DNA from: Massilia sp. CF038
GTDB taxonomy: Bacteria > Pseudomonadota > Gammaproteobacteria > Burkholderiales > Burkholderiaceae_D
Assembly (NCBI RefSeq): GCF_900129765.1
Contig: NZ_FQWU01000005.1
Span: 1 to 64,000, forward strand
Direction of reading: 5' to 3'
DNA length: 64,000 bases
Position numbers and translations under genes: made by a program. Shown here in pieces: positions 26,563 through 34,789 of the stretch. How positions within the stretch are numbered: the stretch's first letter is position 1; the number at the start of each line of letters is the position of its first letter. The notes under the pieces are model-generated. The model saw only the letters and a program-made list of their open reading frames with translations. It ran no database searches and had not been told where the DNA came from.

Positions 26563-27186
26563 GTGGCACGTTATATCGGACCTAAAGCAAAACTGTCCCG
26601 CCGTGAAGGTACGGACCTGTTCCTCAAGAGCGCACGCCGCTCCCTCGATTCGAAATGCAAACTGGACGTCAAGCCAGGTCAGCACGGTGTCAAATCCGGT
26701 GCCCGTACCTCGGACTACGGTAACCAGCTGCGCGAAAAGCAAAAAGTCAAGCGTATGTACGGCGTCCTCGAGCGTCAGTTCCGCCGCTACTTCGCTGAAG
26801 CCAATCGCCGCAAGGGCAACACGGGCGAAGCCCTGCTGCGCCTGCTGGAATCGCGTCTCGACAACGTTTGCTACCGTATGGGCTTTGGCTCGACCCGCGC
26901 CGAAGCGCGCCAGCTGGTCAGCCACAAAGCATTCACGGTCAACGGCCAGGTTGTCAACATCGCTTCGTACGCTGTGCGTACCGGCGACGTGATCGCAGTT
27001 CGTGAGAAGTCGAAGAAACAAGTTCGTATCGTCGAAGCCCTGTCGCTGGCTGAGCAAGTTGGTATGCCAAGCTGGGTGTCGGTTGATGCCAAGAAAATGG
27101 AAGGTACCTTCCGTTCGTTCCCAGAGCGTAACGAGATCGCTAACGACGTCAACGAATCGCTGATCGTCGAACTGTATTCCCGTTAA
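26563..27186 (+). CDS. rpsD: 30S ribosomal protein S4
   Basis: The 207-residue product starts with GTG ([20 protein letters not shown] follows) after AAAGGAAATATT. It has the zinc-free N-terminal domain and the S4 RNA-binding domain ([26 protein letters not shown]). S4 nucleates 30S assembly and is an mRNA repressor in E. coli. It has its own promoter and is separated from rpoA by 164 bases with hairpins. Confidence 0.97.
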   Translation: MARYIGPKAKLSRREGTDLFLKSARRSLDSKCKLDVKPGQHGVKSGARTSDYGNQLREKQKVKRMYGVLERQFRRYFAEANRRKGNTGEALLRLLESRLDNVCYRMGFGSTRAEARQLVSHKAFTVNGQVVNIASYAVRTGDVIAVREKSKKQVRIVEALSLAEQVGMPSWVSVDAKKMEGTFRSFPERNEIANDVNESLIVELYSR

Positions 27187-27222
27187 GAACGGGGCATCCG
27201 GCGACGTTGCCGGAGTCAATTC

Positions 27223-27289
27223 GGCTTCCCGTTCCACGGGAAGCCGTCCTCGCGAAAGCGGGGATCCAATTTCTCCCACGTCAGTGGGA
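27223..27289. repeat. Hairpin cluster between rpsD and rpoA
   Basis: A perfect 9-bp stem GGCTTCCCG/CGGGAAGCC (27223-27245) is followed by CCTCGCGAAAGCGGGGATCC (about 27247-27266), which resembles the CCCCGCGAAAGCGGGG dispersed repeat found in many proteobacteria, and by TCCCAC/GTGGGA (27274-27289). No T-tract follows. They probably modulate read-through into rpoA. Confidence 0.6.
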
Positions 27290-27350
27290 ATCTCTTAATG
27301 CCATCAGCCTTATCGGCGTAACGAGCCGAGGGTATTGAAAAGGACATTTC

Positions 27351-28328
27351 ATGCAAAACAGTTTGTTGAAGCCACGTATTATCGATGTTGAAGCCCTCGG
27401 TGCCGGTCACGCCAAAGTCGTGATGGAGCCGTTCGAGCGTGGCTATGGCCACACCCTCGGTAACGCGTTGCGCCGCGTGCTGCTGTCGTCGATGGTCGGC
27501 TACGCGCCAACCGAAGTGACGATCGCCGGCGTGGTCCATGAGTACTCGTCGCTGGACGGCGTGCAGGAAGACGTTGTCGATCTGCTGCTGAACCTGAAGG
27601 GCGTGGTCTTCAAAGTCCACAACCGTGATTCCGTCACCCTGACCCTGAAAAAGGAAGGCGAAGGCGCGATCCTGGCGTCGGATATCGATCTGCCGCATGA
27701 CGTTGAACTGATCAACCCGGACCACGTGATTGCTCACCTGACCGCTGGTGGCAAGCTGGACATGCAGATCAAGGTCGAAAAAGGCCGTGGCTATGTACCA
27801 GGTAACGTGCGCCGTCTGTCGGAAGACACCAACAAGACCATCGGCCGCATCATTCTGGACGCCTCGTTCTCGCCAGTGCGCCGCGTGTCGTACTTCGTTG
27901 AATCGGCTCGCGTGGAACAGCGTACCGACCTGGACAAGCTGATCATCAACATCGAAACCAACGGCGTGATCACGCCGGAAGAAGCGATCCGCCAGTCGGC
28001 CCGCGTTCTGGTGGACCAGTTGAATGTGTTCGCTGCCCTGGAAGGCACGGAAGCTGCTGCCGAAGCGCCATCGCGCGCACCGCTGGTCGATCCGATCCTG
28101 CTGCGTCCAGTGGACGATCTGGAACTGACCGTGCGTTCGGCCAACTGCCTGAAAGCAGAAAACATTTACTACATTGGCGACCTGATCCAGCGTTCGGAAA
28201 ACGAACTGCTCAAGACGCCAAACCTGGGCCGCAAGTCGCTCAACGAAATCAAGGAAGTCCTTGCTTCGCGCGGCTTGACCCTGGGCATGAAACTCGAGAA
28301 CTGGCCACCTGCAGGCCTCGAGAAATAA
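27351..28328 (+). CDS. rpoA: RNA polymerase alpha subunit
   Basis: The 325-residue product has the N-terminal dimerisation domain ([21 protein letters not shown]) and, after a flexible linker near residue 235, the C-terminal DNA- and activator-binding domain ([36 protein letters not shown]-type helices). It assembles RNA polymerase and binds UP elements. AAAAGGACATTTC precedes the ATG. Confidence 0.98.
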   Translation: MQNSLLKPRIIDVEALGAGHAKVVMEPFERGYGHTLGNALRRVLLSSMVGYAPTEVTIAGVVHEYSSLDGVQEDVVDLLLNLKGVVFKVHNRDSVTLTLKKEGEGAILASDIDLPHDVELINPDHVIAHLTAGGKLDMQIKVEKGRGYVPGNVRRLSEDTNKTIGRIILDASFSPVRRVSYFVESARVEQRTDLDKLIINIETNGVITPEEAIRQSARVLVDQLNVFAALEGTEAAAEAPSRAPLVDPILLRPVDDLELTVRSANCLKAENIYYIGDLIQRSENELLKTPNLGRKSLNEIKEVLASRGLTLGMKLENWPPAGLEK

Positions 28329-28451
28329 TTGCTGCACCTGCCCGGGGCATGTTGCTCCGGGTATTCATTTATATACTAACCGGCCCGCGCATCATACGTT
28401 TTCGTATAAGCGATCGAAGAGCTGGATTTAAACAACTCGAAAGGAATTACC

Positions 28452-28847
28452 ATGCGTCACCGTCACGGCCTTCGCAAGCTGAATCGTACTTCGTCCCACC
28501 GCCTGGCTATGCTGCGCAACATGACCGTTTCCCTGCTGCGTCATGAAGCCATCAAAACCACCGTGCCTAAAGCCAAGGAACTGCGCCGCGTCATCGAGCC
28601 GATCCTGACCCTGGGCAAGACCGACACCCTGGCCAACAAGCGCCTGGCGTTCTCGCGTCTGCGTGACCGCGAAATGGTGTTGAAGCTGTTCGCTGAACTG
28701 GGCCCACGCTACGCCAACCGTAACGGTGGCTACCTGCGTATCCTGAAGATGGGTTTCCGCGTTGGCGACAATGCGCCAATGGCTTACGTTGAACTGCTCG
28801 ACCGTCCAGAAGTCTCGGACGTGGATGCTGCTCCAACGGCTGAGTAA
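28452..28847 (+). CDS. rplQ: 50S ribosomal protein L17
   Basis: The 131-residue product begins [24 protein letters not shown] and has the family segment [18 protein letters not shown]17 lies near the tunnel exit. It is the last r-protein gene of the cluster, 123 bases after rpoA, and ends at a strong terminator. Confidence 0.97.
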   Translation: MRHRHGLRKLNRTSSHRLAMLRNMTVSLLRHEAIKTTVPKAKELRRVIEPILTLGKTDTLANKRLAFSRLRDREMVLKLFAELGPRYANRNGGYLRILKMGFRVGDNAPMAYVELLDRPEVSDVDAAPTAE

Positions 28848-28868
28848 TCAGTACCCCGGTTTGACCAG

Positions 28869-28899
28869 ACGGCCGCTGTTGATCAGCGGCCGTTTTGCG
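28869..28899 (+). terminator. Terminator after rplQ
   Basis: A perfect 10-bp stem ACGGCCGCTG / CAGCGGCCGT (28869-28878 with 28884-28893), a five-base loop and TTTTGCGTTTT make a textbook rho-independent terminator closing the ribosomal cluster. Confidence 0.9.
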
Positions 28900-28947
28900 T
28901 TTTGTGCAACATTTCGTCGATTAATATGCTGTTCTTGTCAACATTGG

Positions 28948-28976
28948 TTGACTGGGTATTGTGCGTCCTTTAGAGT
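28948..28976 (+). promoter_or_regulatory. Promoter for the small exported peptide gene
   Basis: TTGACT (28948-28953) and TAGAGT (28971-28976), 17 bases apart, lie about 45 bases before the ATG at 29022. Confidence 0.65.
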
Positions 28977-29021
28977 GGGTCGATGGTGCAATTTCGCACC
29001 TGTCCTTAGAAGGAATGCGCG

Positions 29022-29204
29022 ATGATGAACAAGTTGTTACTGGCAGTAGCCGCAGCGCTGGCATGCTCGGCCGCCCTGGCCGTCGAACCGACCCTGCCTG
29101 AAGAACCCGATATGAGCGCGATGGCCGAAGACCTGTGTTCGCGTGACGGCGGCGCCGGTTGCTATATTCCGCCATCGCCACCACCGAAGAAGCCGCGTCA
29201 GTAA
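29022..29204 (+). CDS. Small exported Cys/Pro-rich peptide
   Basis: No family is recognised. The 60-residue product has a clear signal peptide (MNKLLLAVAAALACSAALA) and a mature part of about 38 residues with two cysteines (LCSRDGGAGC) and a Pro/Lys tail (PPSPPPKKPRQ). A good ribosome binding site (AGAAGGA) and a sigma-70 promoter precede it, which supports it being real. The small mature peptide could carry one disulphide, and dsbD, a disulphide reductase, is the next gene. In many Burkholderiales cutA lies between rplQ and dsbD; here this peptide takes that place. Confidence 0.62.
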   Translation: MMNKLLLAVAAALACSAALAVEPTLPEEPDMSAMAEDLCSRDGGAGCYIPPSPPPKKPRQ

Positions 29205-29308
29205 TCCCGCTGGGGCTTCGCCCCATCCTTCCGCTGGGCAATTAGTTGGCCGCAGGCGAGAACGCCGTCGCCGGTGTACTATGCTGCTTCGCCCAGCGAA
29301 AGGAAGTC

Positions 29309-31138
29309 ATGTCACGTCATTTGTTCAAGGCGGCGTTTGCGCTGCTGCTCCTCGCCTTCACTGTATTAAGCGCCGGCCTCAGCCGCGCCGAAGATGCCTA
29401 TCTGGAACCAGAGGCCGCGTTCCGCTTTTCCGCCCGCATGCTCGACCCGGAAACCGTGGCAGTGAGCTACGCCATCGCGGACGGTTACTATATGTATCGC
29501 GAACGCTTCAAATTCCGCGCCGAGGGCGCGACCCTGGGCGAGCCGGTTTTCCCCCACGGTAAAGTCAAGTTCGACGAGACCTTCCAAAAAGACGTAGAAA
29601 CCTATCGCGGTACAGTGACCATCACGCTGCCAGTCAAAGCAGCCGGCATGTTCAGCCTTGTCGCCACTTCCCAAGGCTGCGCCGATGCCGGTTTGTGCTA
29701 CGCGCCGCAGGATGCCTCGGCGCGCCTGGTCGGCGCACTTAGCGGCGGCCAGAGCAGCGCTGCCGACCCGCTCCAGGTCCGCTTCGGGCAGGAGCCAGCG
29801 CCGCTGGTCGACCGGCCCGGCACCAGCCCGGCTGCGGCCGCCGTGCCGCCACAAGGCGCGCCGGCAAGCGCCGCGCCTGATACCAGTGAACAAGGTCATC
29901 TGGCCAGCTTGCTCGGTGGCGGCAAATTGTTGATCATCATTCCCGCTTTCATCCTGCTTGGCCTGGGTTTGTCTTTCACGCCTTGCGTGTTGCCCATGGT
30001 GCCGATCCTGGCCTCCATTATTGTCGGCTCCGGCAGCACTGTGACGCGCGCGCGTGGCTTCACCCTGGCGCTGGCGTATTCGCTGGGCATGGCCCTGGTG
30101 TACACGGCGCTGGGCGTTGCCGCCGGCCTGATCGGCGAAGGCTTGTCCGCGTCCTTGCAGAACCCTTGGGTGCTGGGGGCCATCGGCCTGATGATGGCGC
30201 TGATGTCCTTGTCCATGTTCGGCGTCTACGAATTGCAGCTGCCGTCGGCGCTGCAGACGCGCCTGGTGGGCGCCTCCGGACGCATGTCTGCGGGCAAGTT
30301 CGCCGGCGTGTTTGCCATGGGCGCGCTCTCGGCCCTGATTGTCGGCCCCTGCGTGGCCGCGCCGCTGGTGGGCGCCCTGGTCTACATCGGTCAGACCCGA
30401 GACGTGCTGATTGGCGGCCTGGCCTTGTTCTCGATGGCGGCCGGCATGAGTATTCCGTTGCTGCTGGTGGGCTTGTCGGCTGGCACGCTGTTGCCGCATG
30501 CGGGTGCCTGGATGGATCAGGTCAAGAAATTCTTTGGCGTGCTGATGCTCGCGGTGGCGCTGTGGCTGGTGTCGCCGGTGCTGCCGCCGCTGCTACAAAT
30601 GCTGTTGTGGAGTGCGCTGCTGATTGGCTACGGCGCCTACCTGTTGCGTGCCACGCGGCACTGGGGCGGCATGGCGCTGGCGGCTGTCTGCGCCATCCTG
30701 GGCGCGGTGCAACTGACCGGGGCGGCGACCGGTGGCCGCGATGTGCTGGCGCCCTTGGGCCACTTCGGTCCGCAGGAACACGGCGTGACCTTCAAGCGCA
30801 TCAAGACCGTGGCCCAGCTTGACGCGGCGCTGGCCGCCAATCGTGGCCGTACTGCCATGCTCGACTTCTACGCCGACTGGTGTGTCTCGTGCAAGGAAAT
30901 GGAAAAGCTGACCTTTGTTGATCCGGGCGTGAAACGCCAGCTGGCCGATACCTTGCTGCTGCAAGTCGACGTGACGGCCAACGATGCGGATGACAAGGCG
31001 ATGCTCAAGCGCTTCGGCCTGTTCGGGCCGCCAAGCATCATCCTGTTTGACCGGGATGGCCGAGAAATTGCCGGCAGCCGGGTGGTGGGTTACCAGGATG
31101 CAGGCAAATTCGGCAACTCGCTGCGCAAGCTGCAATAA
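29309..31138 (+). CDS. dsbD: Thiol:disulphide interchange protein DsbD
   Basis: The 609-residue product has all three DsbD parts. A periplasmic N-terminal domain with Cys124 and Cys130 (GCADAGLC) follows a signal peptide. Then come eight membrane segments with the paired cysteines Cys226 (FTPCVLP) and Cys348 (VGPCVAAP), and a C-terminal thioredoxin fold with Cys525-V-S-Cys528. It carries electrons from cytoplasmic thioredoxin to periplasmic DsbC, DsbG and CcmG-like partners. The ATG at 29309 follows AAAGGAAG; the ORF upstream is not conserved. It also serves the ResB/CcsB cytochrome c pathway encoded later in the window, by keeping apocytochrome thiols reduced. Confidence 0.95.
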   Translation: MSRHLFKAAFALLLLAFTVLSAGLSRAEDAYLEPEAAFRFSARMLDPETVAVSYAIADGYYMYRERFKFRAEGATLGEPVFPHGKVKFDETFQKDVETYRGTVTITLPVKAAGMFSLVATSQGCADAGLCYAPQDASARLVGALSGGQSSAADPLQVRFGQEPAPLVDRPGTSPAAAAVPPQGAPASAAPDTSEQGHLASLLGGGKLLIIIPAFILLGLGLSFTPCVLPMVPILASIIVGSGSTVTRARGFTLALAYSLGMALVYTALGVAAGLIGEGLSASLQNPWVLGAIGLMMALMSLSMFGVYELQLPSALQTRLVGASGRMSAGKFAGVFAMGALSALIVGPCVAAPLVGALVYIGQTRDVLIGGLALFSMAAGMSIPLLLVGLSAGTLLPHAGAWMDQVKKFFGVLMLAVALWLVSPVLPPLLQMLLWSALLIGYGAYLLRATRHWGGMALAAVCAILGAVQLTGAATGGRDVLAPLGHFGPQEHGVTFKRIKTVAQLDAALAANRGRTAMLDFYADWCVSCKEMEKLTFVDPGVKRQLADTLLLQVDVTANDADDKAMLKRFGLFGPPSIILFDRDGREIAGSRVVGYQDAGKFGNSLRKLQ

Positions 31139-31150
31139 AGCTGGGTAGGT

Positions 31151-31831
31151 CTAGCCGCCAAGCAGTTGGTCGAGGCGGCTGGACAGGCTCAGCGCCATTT
31201 CGCGGCCCTTGGCTTTGAGCACCGCTTCCACGTAGGTATCACGCAGGGCGCGGAAGTCGGCCAGATTGCCGCATTTTTCCACTTTCAACTGCAGCATCAT
31301 GCCGCGCAGTCCCAGCGTGCTCTTGATGGTCTGGGTGTAGAACTCCTGCACTGCCATGTGGCGTTCGGCGTCGCTCATCCTGGGCGCGGCTGGCGCGGCC
31401 GGTGCCGCAGCCGGCGCAGGGCTGCCAATGATGGAAGCGGGCCCGTTGTCATCCATGCCCAGCATGGAATCCGGTCCCAGCATCGAATCGGGGCCCAGCA
31501 CCGAATCGGCACCATGGGCTCGGTCTGCCGCGGCTTTGCGCCGTGCCAGCTGGCGCGCCTGTGCCGACATGCCGGATTTGTGCGCGGTGATGGTGTCTGG
31601 TCCTGGGTCAGGTTCGCCCGCATCCACCAGCACAATCATGCCCAGAGCGAGCAATTCCTCAACGTTCTCTACAGACAAGCCCATCGTGCCAAAGCTTTTC
31701 ATCAGCACATCGATCGAGCGATGGCCGTCGATCATGAGCAGCAAGGAACGCAGCTTGGCCGGGACATGGTGCTTGCGGGTGGCGATCTCTTCGCGGCCCT
31801 TGTCCGTCTTGTCATAAATGTGCTTGTTCAT
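31151..31831 (-). CDS. Hypothetical protein with short tandem repeat and Ala/Pro linker
   Basis: I do not recognise a named family. The N-terminal part (about 1-75) is helical and resembles a small winged-helix or anti-sigma-like domain (HHVPAKLRSLLLMIDGHRSIDVL ... LSVENVEELLALGMIVLVD). Residues about 108-127 hold three copies of a six-residue PDSMLG-type repeat (SVLGPDSMLGPDSMLGMDD), then an Ala/Pro linker. The C-terminal third is helical (AERHMAVQEFYTQTIKSTLGLRG ...). It is cytoplasmic. GGAG lies eight bases before the ATG. It is convergent with dsbD with a 12-base gap, and its promoter may be TTGACT at about 31958-31963 on the minus strand. Confidence 0.75.
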   Translation of the reverse strand: MNKHIYDKTDKGREEIATRKHHVPAKLRSLLLMIDGHRSIDVLMKSFGTMGLSVENVEELLALGMIVLVDAGEPDPGPDTITAHKSGMSAQARQLARRKAAADRAHGADSVLGPDSMLGPDSMLGMDDNGPASIIGSPAPAAAPAAPAAPRMSDAERHMAVQEFYTQTIKSTLGLRGMMLQLKVEKCGNLADFRALRDTYVEAVLKAKGREMALSLSSRLDQLLGG

Positions 31832-31964
31832 GCTGAAACCCCAGGAGAAGCAAAATATTGCTTTGTAGATAGATGGGCCTCAGCATACACCGATGGGTAC
31901 GCACAGACTAGTCCTGCACGTCATTTCGATGTCGTGTCGTTACAATTTGTATACATTCAGTCAA

Positions 31965-32004
31965 CCCGGGAGGCGCTGCCATTCAATCCGCATAGTCTCC
32001 CGGG
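31965..32004. terminator. Inverted repeat after the Spy-like gene
   Basis: CCCGGGAG (31965-31972) and CTCCCGGG (31997-32004) form an 8-bp GC stem with a 24-base loop, 15 bases downstream of the Spy-like stop on the minus strand. It may terminate that transcript, although no T-tract follows. Confidence 0.4.
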
Positions 32005-32018
32005 CTCGGCCAGGCCGC

Positions 32019-32498
32019 TCAGGCGCCCATGTGATGCATGCCGCGCCCGCCTTTGCGGTGGTGGCGGCCATGTCCCTGGGTTTTCTCATCAAACAACTTC
32101 TTCTGCTCGGCATTGAGAGCACCGTAGAAACTTTGCAGGGCAGCCAGGCGCGCTTCCATGCGCTCGGTGTGCTCGCGTGAGCGTGCGATCTGCAGTTCCA
32201 GCCGCTGCGGTGCGGTCAGCGTCTTCCAGTCGGTGCGGGCGCCGCCCTGGGCCTGGTCCATGCGGGACTTATGGGCCAGCGCCGCCTGGTAGTTACTCCA
32301 GGCGCCTTCCTGGGCTGCGCTCAGCTTCAAGGCATCGTGCAGCCGCTGCTGCCGCTCTGCGGCGCGCTCGGCCCACTGGCCGTGGCGCTGGCCGTGCGCT
32401 GCGGGGCTGGCCGGTTCGGCTGCCTGGGTGCTGAAGGCGGCGCCGGACAGGCCCAGTACCGTCATGCCAATCAAGATCTGCTTGCGTAAGGTGTTCAT
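32019..32498 (-). CDS. Spy/CpxP-family periplasmic protein
   Basis: The 159-residue product has a signal peptide (cleaved near TQAAEP) and a mostly helical mature part with the LTxxQ motif (LTAPQRLELQ) of Spy/CpxP proteins, and a His/Gly/Arg-rich C-terminal tail (HGRHHRKGGRGMHHMG) that could bind metal. Spy is an ATP-independent periplasmic chaperone, and CpxP a negative regulator of the Cpx kinase. It is divergent from a two-component system, the arrangement of cpxP with cpxRA, so it may be controlled by that regulator and damp the kinase. The ATG follows AAAGGAGTCACC. Confidence 0.87.
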   Translation of the reverse strand: MNTLRKQILIGMTVLGLSGAAFSTQAAEPASPAAHGQRHGQWAERAAERQQRLHDALKLSAAQEGAWSNYQAALAHKSRMDQAQGGARTDWKTLTAPQRLELQIARSREHTERMEARLAALQSFYGALNAEQKKLFDEKTQGHGRHHRKGGRGMHHMGA

Positions 32499-32584
32499 GG
32501 TGACTCCTTTGGTGGGGTGAAAGTGCGGGGTGCAAGGCCATCATGCGAGCCGCATGTCAACGCGACGTGTCTCGTACGCCAGAG

Positions 32585-32633
32585 TTTGTATCGATTTGTT
32601 TCGGTCGCATCCGTATACACATGCCGATACAAA
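32585..32633. promoter_or_regulatory. GTATCG/GTATAC half-site cluster in the divergent region
   Basis: TTTGTATCG (32585-32593) and CGATACAAA (32625-32633) are exact inverted copies, with GTATAC (32613-32618) between them. A further TTTGTATAC lies at 31946-31954, upstream of the hypothetical gene at 31831. These could be binding sites for the response regulator encoded next door. This is inference from symmetry and position only. Confidence 0.4.
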
Positions 32634-32674
32634 TACGCTATTCATTCCCCCGCCAAGCCGACATAATTGCAGTC

Positions 32675-33403
32675 ATGGATACTCCCTCTACCATTCTGAT
32701 CGTCGACGACGACCGTGATATCCGCTCGCTGCTGGCCGACTACCTCGAGTCGAACGGCTACCGCGCGCTGGCTGCCGCCGACGGCACCGGCATGTGGAAA
32801 ATTCTCGATGAAGCGCGTCCCGACCTGATCGTGCTCGACCTGAACCTGCCGGGCGACGATGGTCTGACCCTGTGTCGCAAGCTGCGCGCCAATTCGACCC
32901 TGCCTGTCATCATGCTGACCGCGCGCAACGAGCCGCTCGATCGCATCCTGGGCCTGGAGATGGGCGCCGACGATTACCTGCCGAAGCCCTTCGAGCCGCG
33001 CGAACTGCTGGCGCGCATCCGCAGCGTGCTGCGGCGCAGCCATGCGATGCCCTCGAACACGCCGTCCGAGCACGCCCAGCAAATGCGCTTTTCCGGCTGG
33101 ACCCTGGACCTGACCGCGCGCCACCTGCTCAACCCGGAAGGCATCGTGATCATGCTCTCGGGCGCGGAATTTCGCCTGCTGCGGGTGTTCCTGGAGCACC
33201 CCAACCGGGTCCTCAACCGCGACCAGCTGCTCAACCTGACCCAGGGCCGCGACGCCGATCCGTTTGACCGCTCGGTCGACATCCAGATCAGCCGCCTGCG
33301 CCAGAAGCTGGGCGAAGATGCGCGTCTGCCGCAAATCATCAAGACGGTGCGCAATGGCGGCTACGTACTGGCCGGCCAGGTCACGGTGGAGCCGTCTGCG
33401 TGA
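32675..33403 (+). CDS. OmpR-family response regulator
   Basis: The 242-residue product has a receiver domain with the acidic VDDDRD segment, Asp55 in IVLDLNLP, Thr in MLTAR and Lys104 in YLPKPF. A winged-helix DNA-binding domain (about 135-235) contains DPFDRSVDIQISRLRQKLG. The ATG before DTPSTILIVDDD is chosen because the family starts there, although its ribosome binding site is weak; the longer frame from 32543 is not conserved. It is coupled to the kinase by GTGA. It likely controls the divergent Spy-like gene and the RND pump downstream. Confidence 0.88.
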   Translation: MDTPSTILIVDDDRDIRSLLADYLESNGYRALAAADGTGMWKILDEARPDLIVLDLNLPGDDGLTLCRKLRANSTLPVIMLTARNEPLDRILGLEMGADDYLPKPFEPRELLARIRSVLRRSHAMPSNTPSEHAQQMRFSGWTLDLTARHLLNPEGIVIMLSGAEFRLLRVFLEHPNRVLNRDQLLNLTQGRDADPFDRSVDIQISRLRQKLGEDARLPQIIKTVRNGGYVLAGQVTVEPSA

Positions 33404-34764
33404 AGGCGTTCTTCAGTTCGATGACCGGACGCGTGTTTCTGACCCTGCTGCTGGGGACCGTGATTTCCGCCATCCTGACCCAGCTGCTGGTGGAAGAGCA
33501 GCACAATGACATCTTCCAGGAATACCGCGACAACCAGGCCCTGGAACGCTCCGAGCAACTGATTTTTTCCGCCGAAATCGTGCCCGCTTCGGCGCGCGCC
33601 GCCTATCTGCTGTCGGCCAACCGGCCCGGCATTCGGCTCGAGGAAGCCAGCGAGCAGCTGCCGGTGGCGGCAGCGCCGTCGCGCTTTGCCACCTTGCTGG
33701 CCGCGCGCATCGGCAAGCAGTACAAGCTTGAAACAGTGGCCGTGCGTCCGCCCGCCTGCGATGTGCCGCGCATTGTGCACAGCATGTTTGGCTCCTCGCG
33801 CCGGGTCTGGCCGGGCGTATGCGAAAGCCTGAACGTGCGCATGCGCGACGGCGAGCTGCTGCGCCTGCAGATCCTGCCACCGGCATCGTCGGTGCTGGCC
33901 GAACTGACCGATTACCGCATGATCATTGCCATTTTCCTGGCCAGTATCATCGTGCTGGCCTACGTGGTGGCGCGCATGACCACGCGCCCGCTCAAGCAGC
34001 TGGCGCAGGCCGCCAAGGATCTGGGCAATGACATCAACCATCCGCCCCTGTCGCTGCAGGGCGCGTCCGAAATCCGCCAGGCCAGCGCTGCCTTCAATGC
34101 GATGCAGGCGCGCATTCGCCAGTACATCTTCCAGCGCACCCAGATGCTGGCGGCCATCACGCACGACTTGCAAACGCCGCTTACGCGCATGCGCCTGCGG
34201 CTGGAAAAAGTCGGCGACGCCGAACTGCAGCAGCGCCTGGTGGGCGATCTCTCGGCCATGCAGGAGATGGTGCGCGAAGGACTGGACCTGGCGCGCTCGA
34301 TGGACACCACCGAAACCATGGCCCCGCTGGACCTTGACTCGCTGCTGCGTAGCGTGTGCTGCGACGCCACCGACGCCGGCCAGCAGGTGGAGCTGGTGGG
34401 CAGCGCCAAAAAAGCCCTGCTGGGGCGCCCGATGGCCTTGCGCCGCTGCCTGGTGAACCTGATCGACAACGCGGTCAAGTATGGCCAGCGCGCGGTGGTG
34501 ACCGTGGATGCCGCCTCCGGCCTGGCCCGGATCCGGATTCGTGACAATGGTCCCGGCATCGCCGCCGACGAACTGGCGCGCGTGTTCGAACCGTTCTACC
34601 GGATCGAAACCTCACGCTCGCGCGAGTCGGGTGGCACCGGCCTGGGGCTGACGATTGCGCGCAATATCGCCGAGCAGCACGGGGGCTCGATTGCACTGGA
34701 AAACCATCCTGACGGCGGGCTCGAAGTGACACTCGTGCTGCCGCCGTACTACGCCGGAAAATAA
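33400..34764 (+). CDS. Sensor histidine kinase (EnvZ/RstB/CpxA-like)
   Basis: The 454-residue product starts with GTG overlapping the regulator's stop. It has two membrane segments (about 8-28 and 168-187) around a periplasmic sensor of about 140 residues, a HAMP domain (TTRPLKQLAQAAKDLG), the H-box ITHDLQTPLTRMRLRLE with His255, and the ATPase motifs NLIDNAVKYG, DNGPGIAADEL and GTGLGLTIARNI. It would sense envelope stress and signal to the regulator just upstream. Confidence 0.9.
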   Translation: MKAFFSSMTGRVFLTLLLGTVISAILTQLLVEEQHNDIFQEYRDNQALERSEQLIFSAEIVPASARAAYLLSANRPGIRLEEASEQLPVAAAPSRFATLLAARIGKQYKLETVAVRPPACDVPRIVHSMFGSSRRVWPGVCESLNVRMRDGELLRLQILPPASSVLAELTDYRMIIAIFLASIIVLAYVVARMTTRPLKQLAQAAKDLGNDINHPPLSLQGASEIRQASAAFNAMQARIRQYIFQRTQMLAAITHDLQTPLTRMRLRLEKVGDAELQQRLVGDLSAMQEMVREGLDLARSMDTTETMAPLDLDSLLRSVCCDATDAGQQVELVGSAKKALLGRPMALRRCLVNLIDNAVKYGQRAVVTVDAASGLARIRIRDNGPGIAADELARVFEPFYRIETSRSRESGGTGLGLTIARNIAEQHGGSIALENHPDGGLEVTLVLPPYYAGK

Positions 34765-34789
34765 AAAAACAAGCAGGTCCACGCCCACC

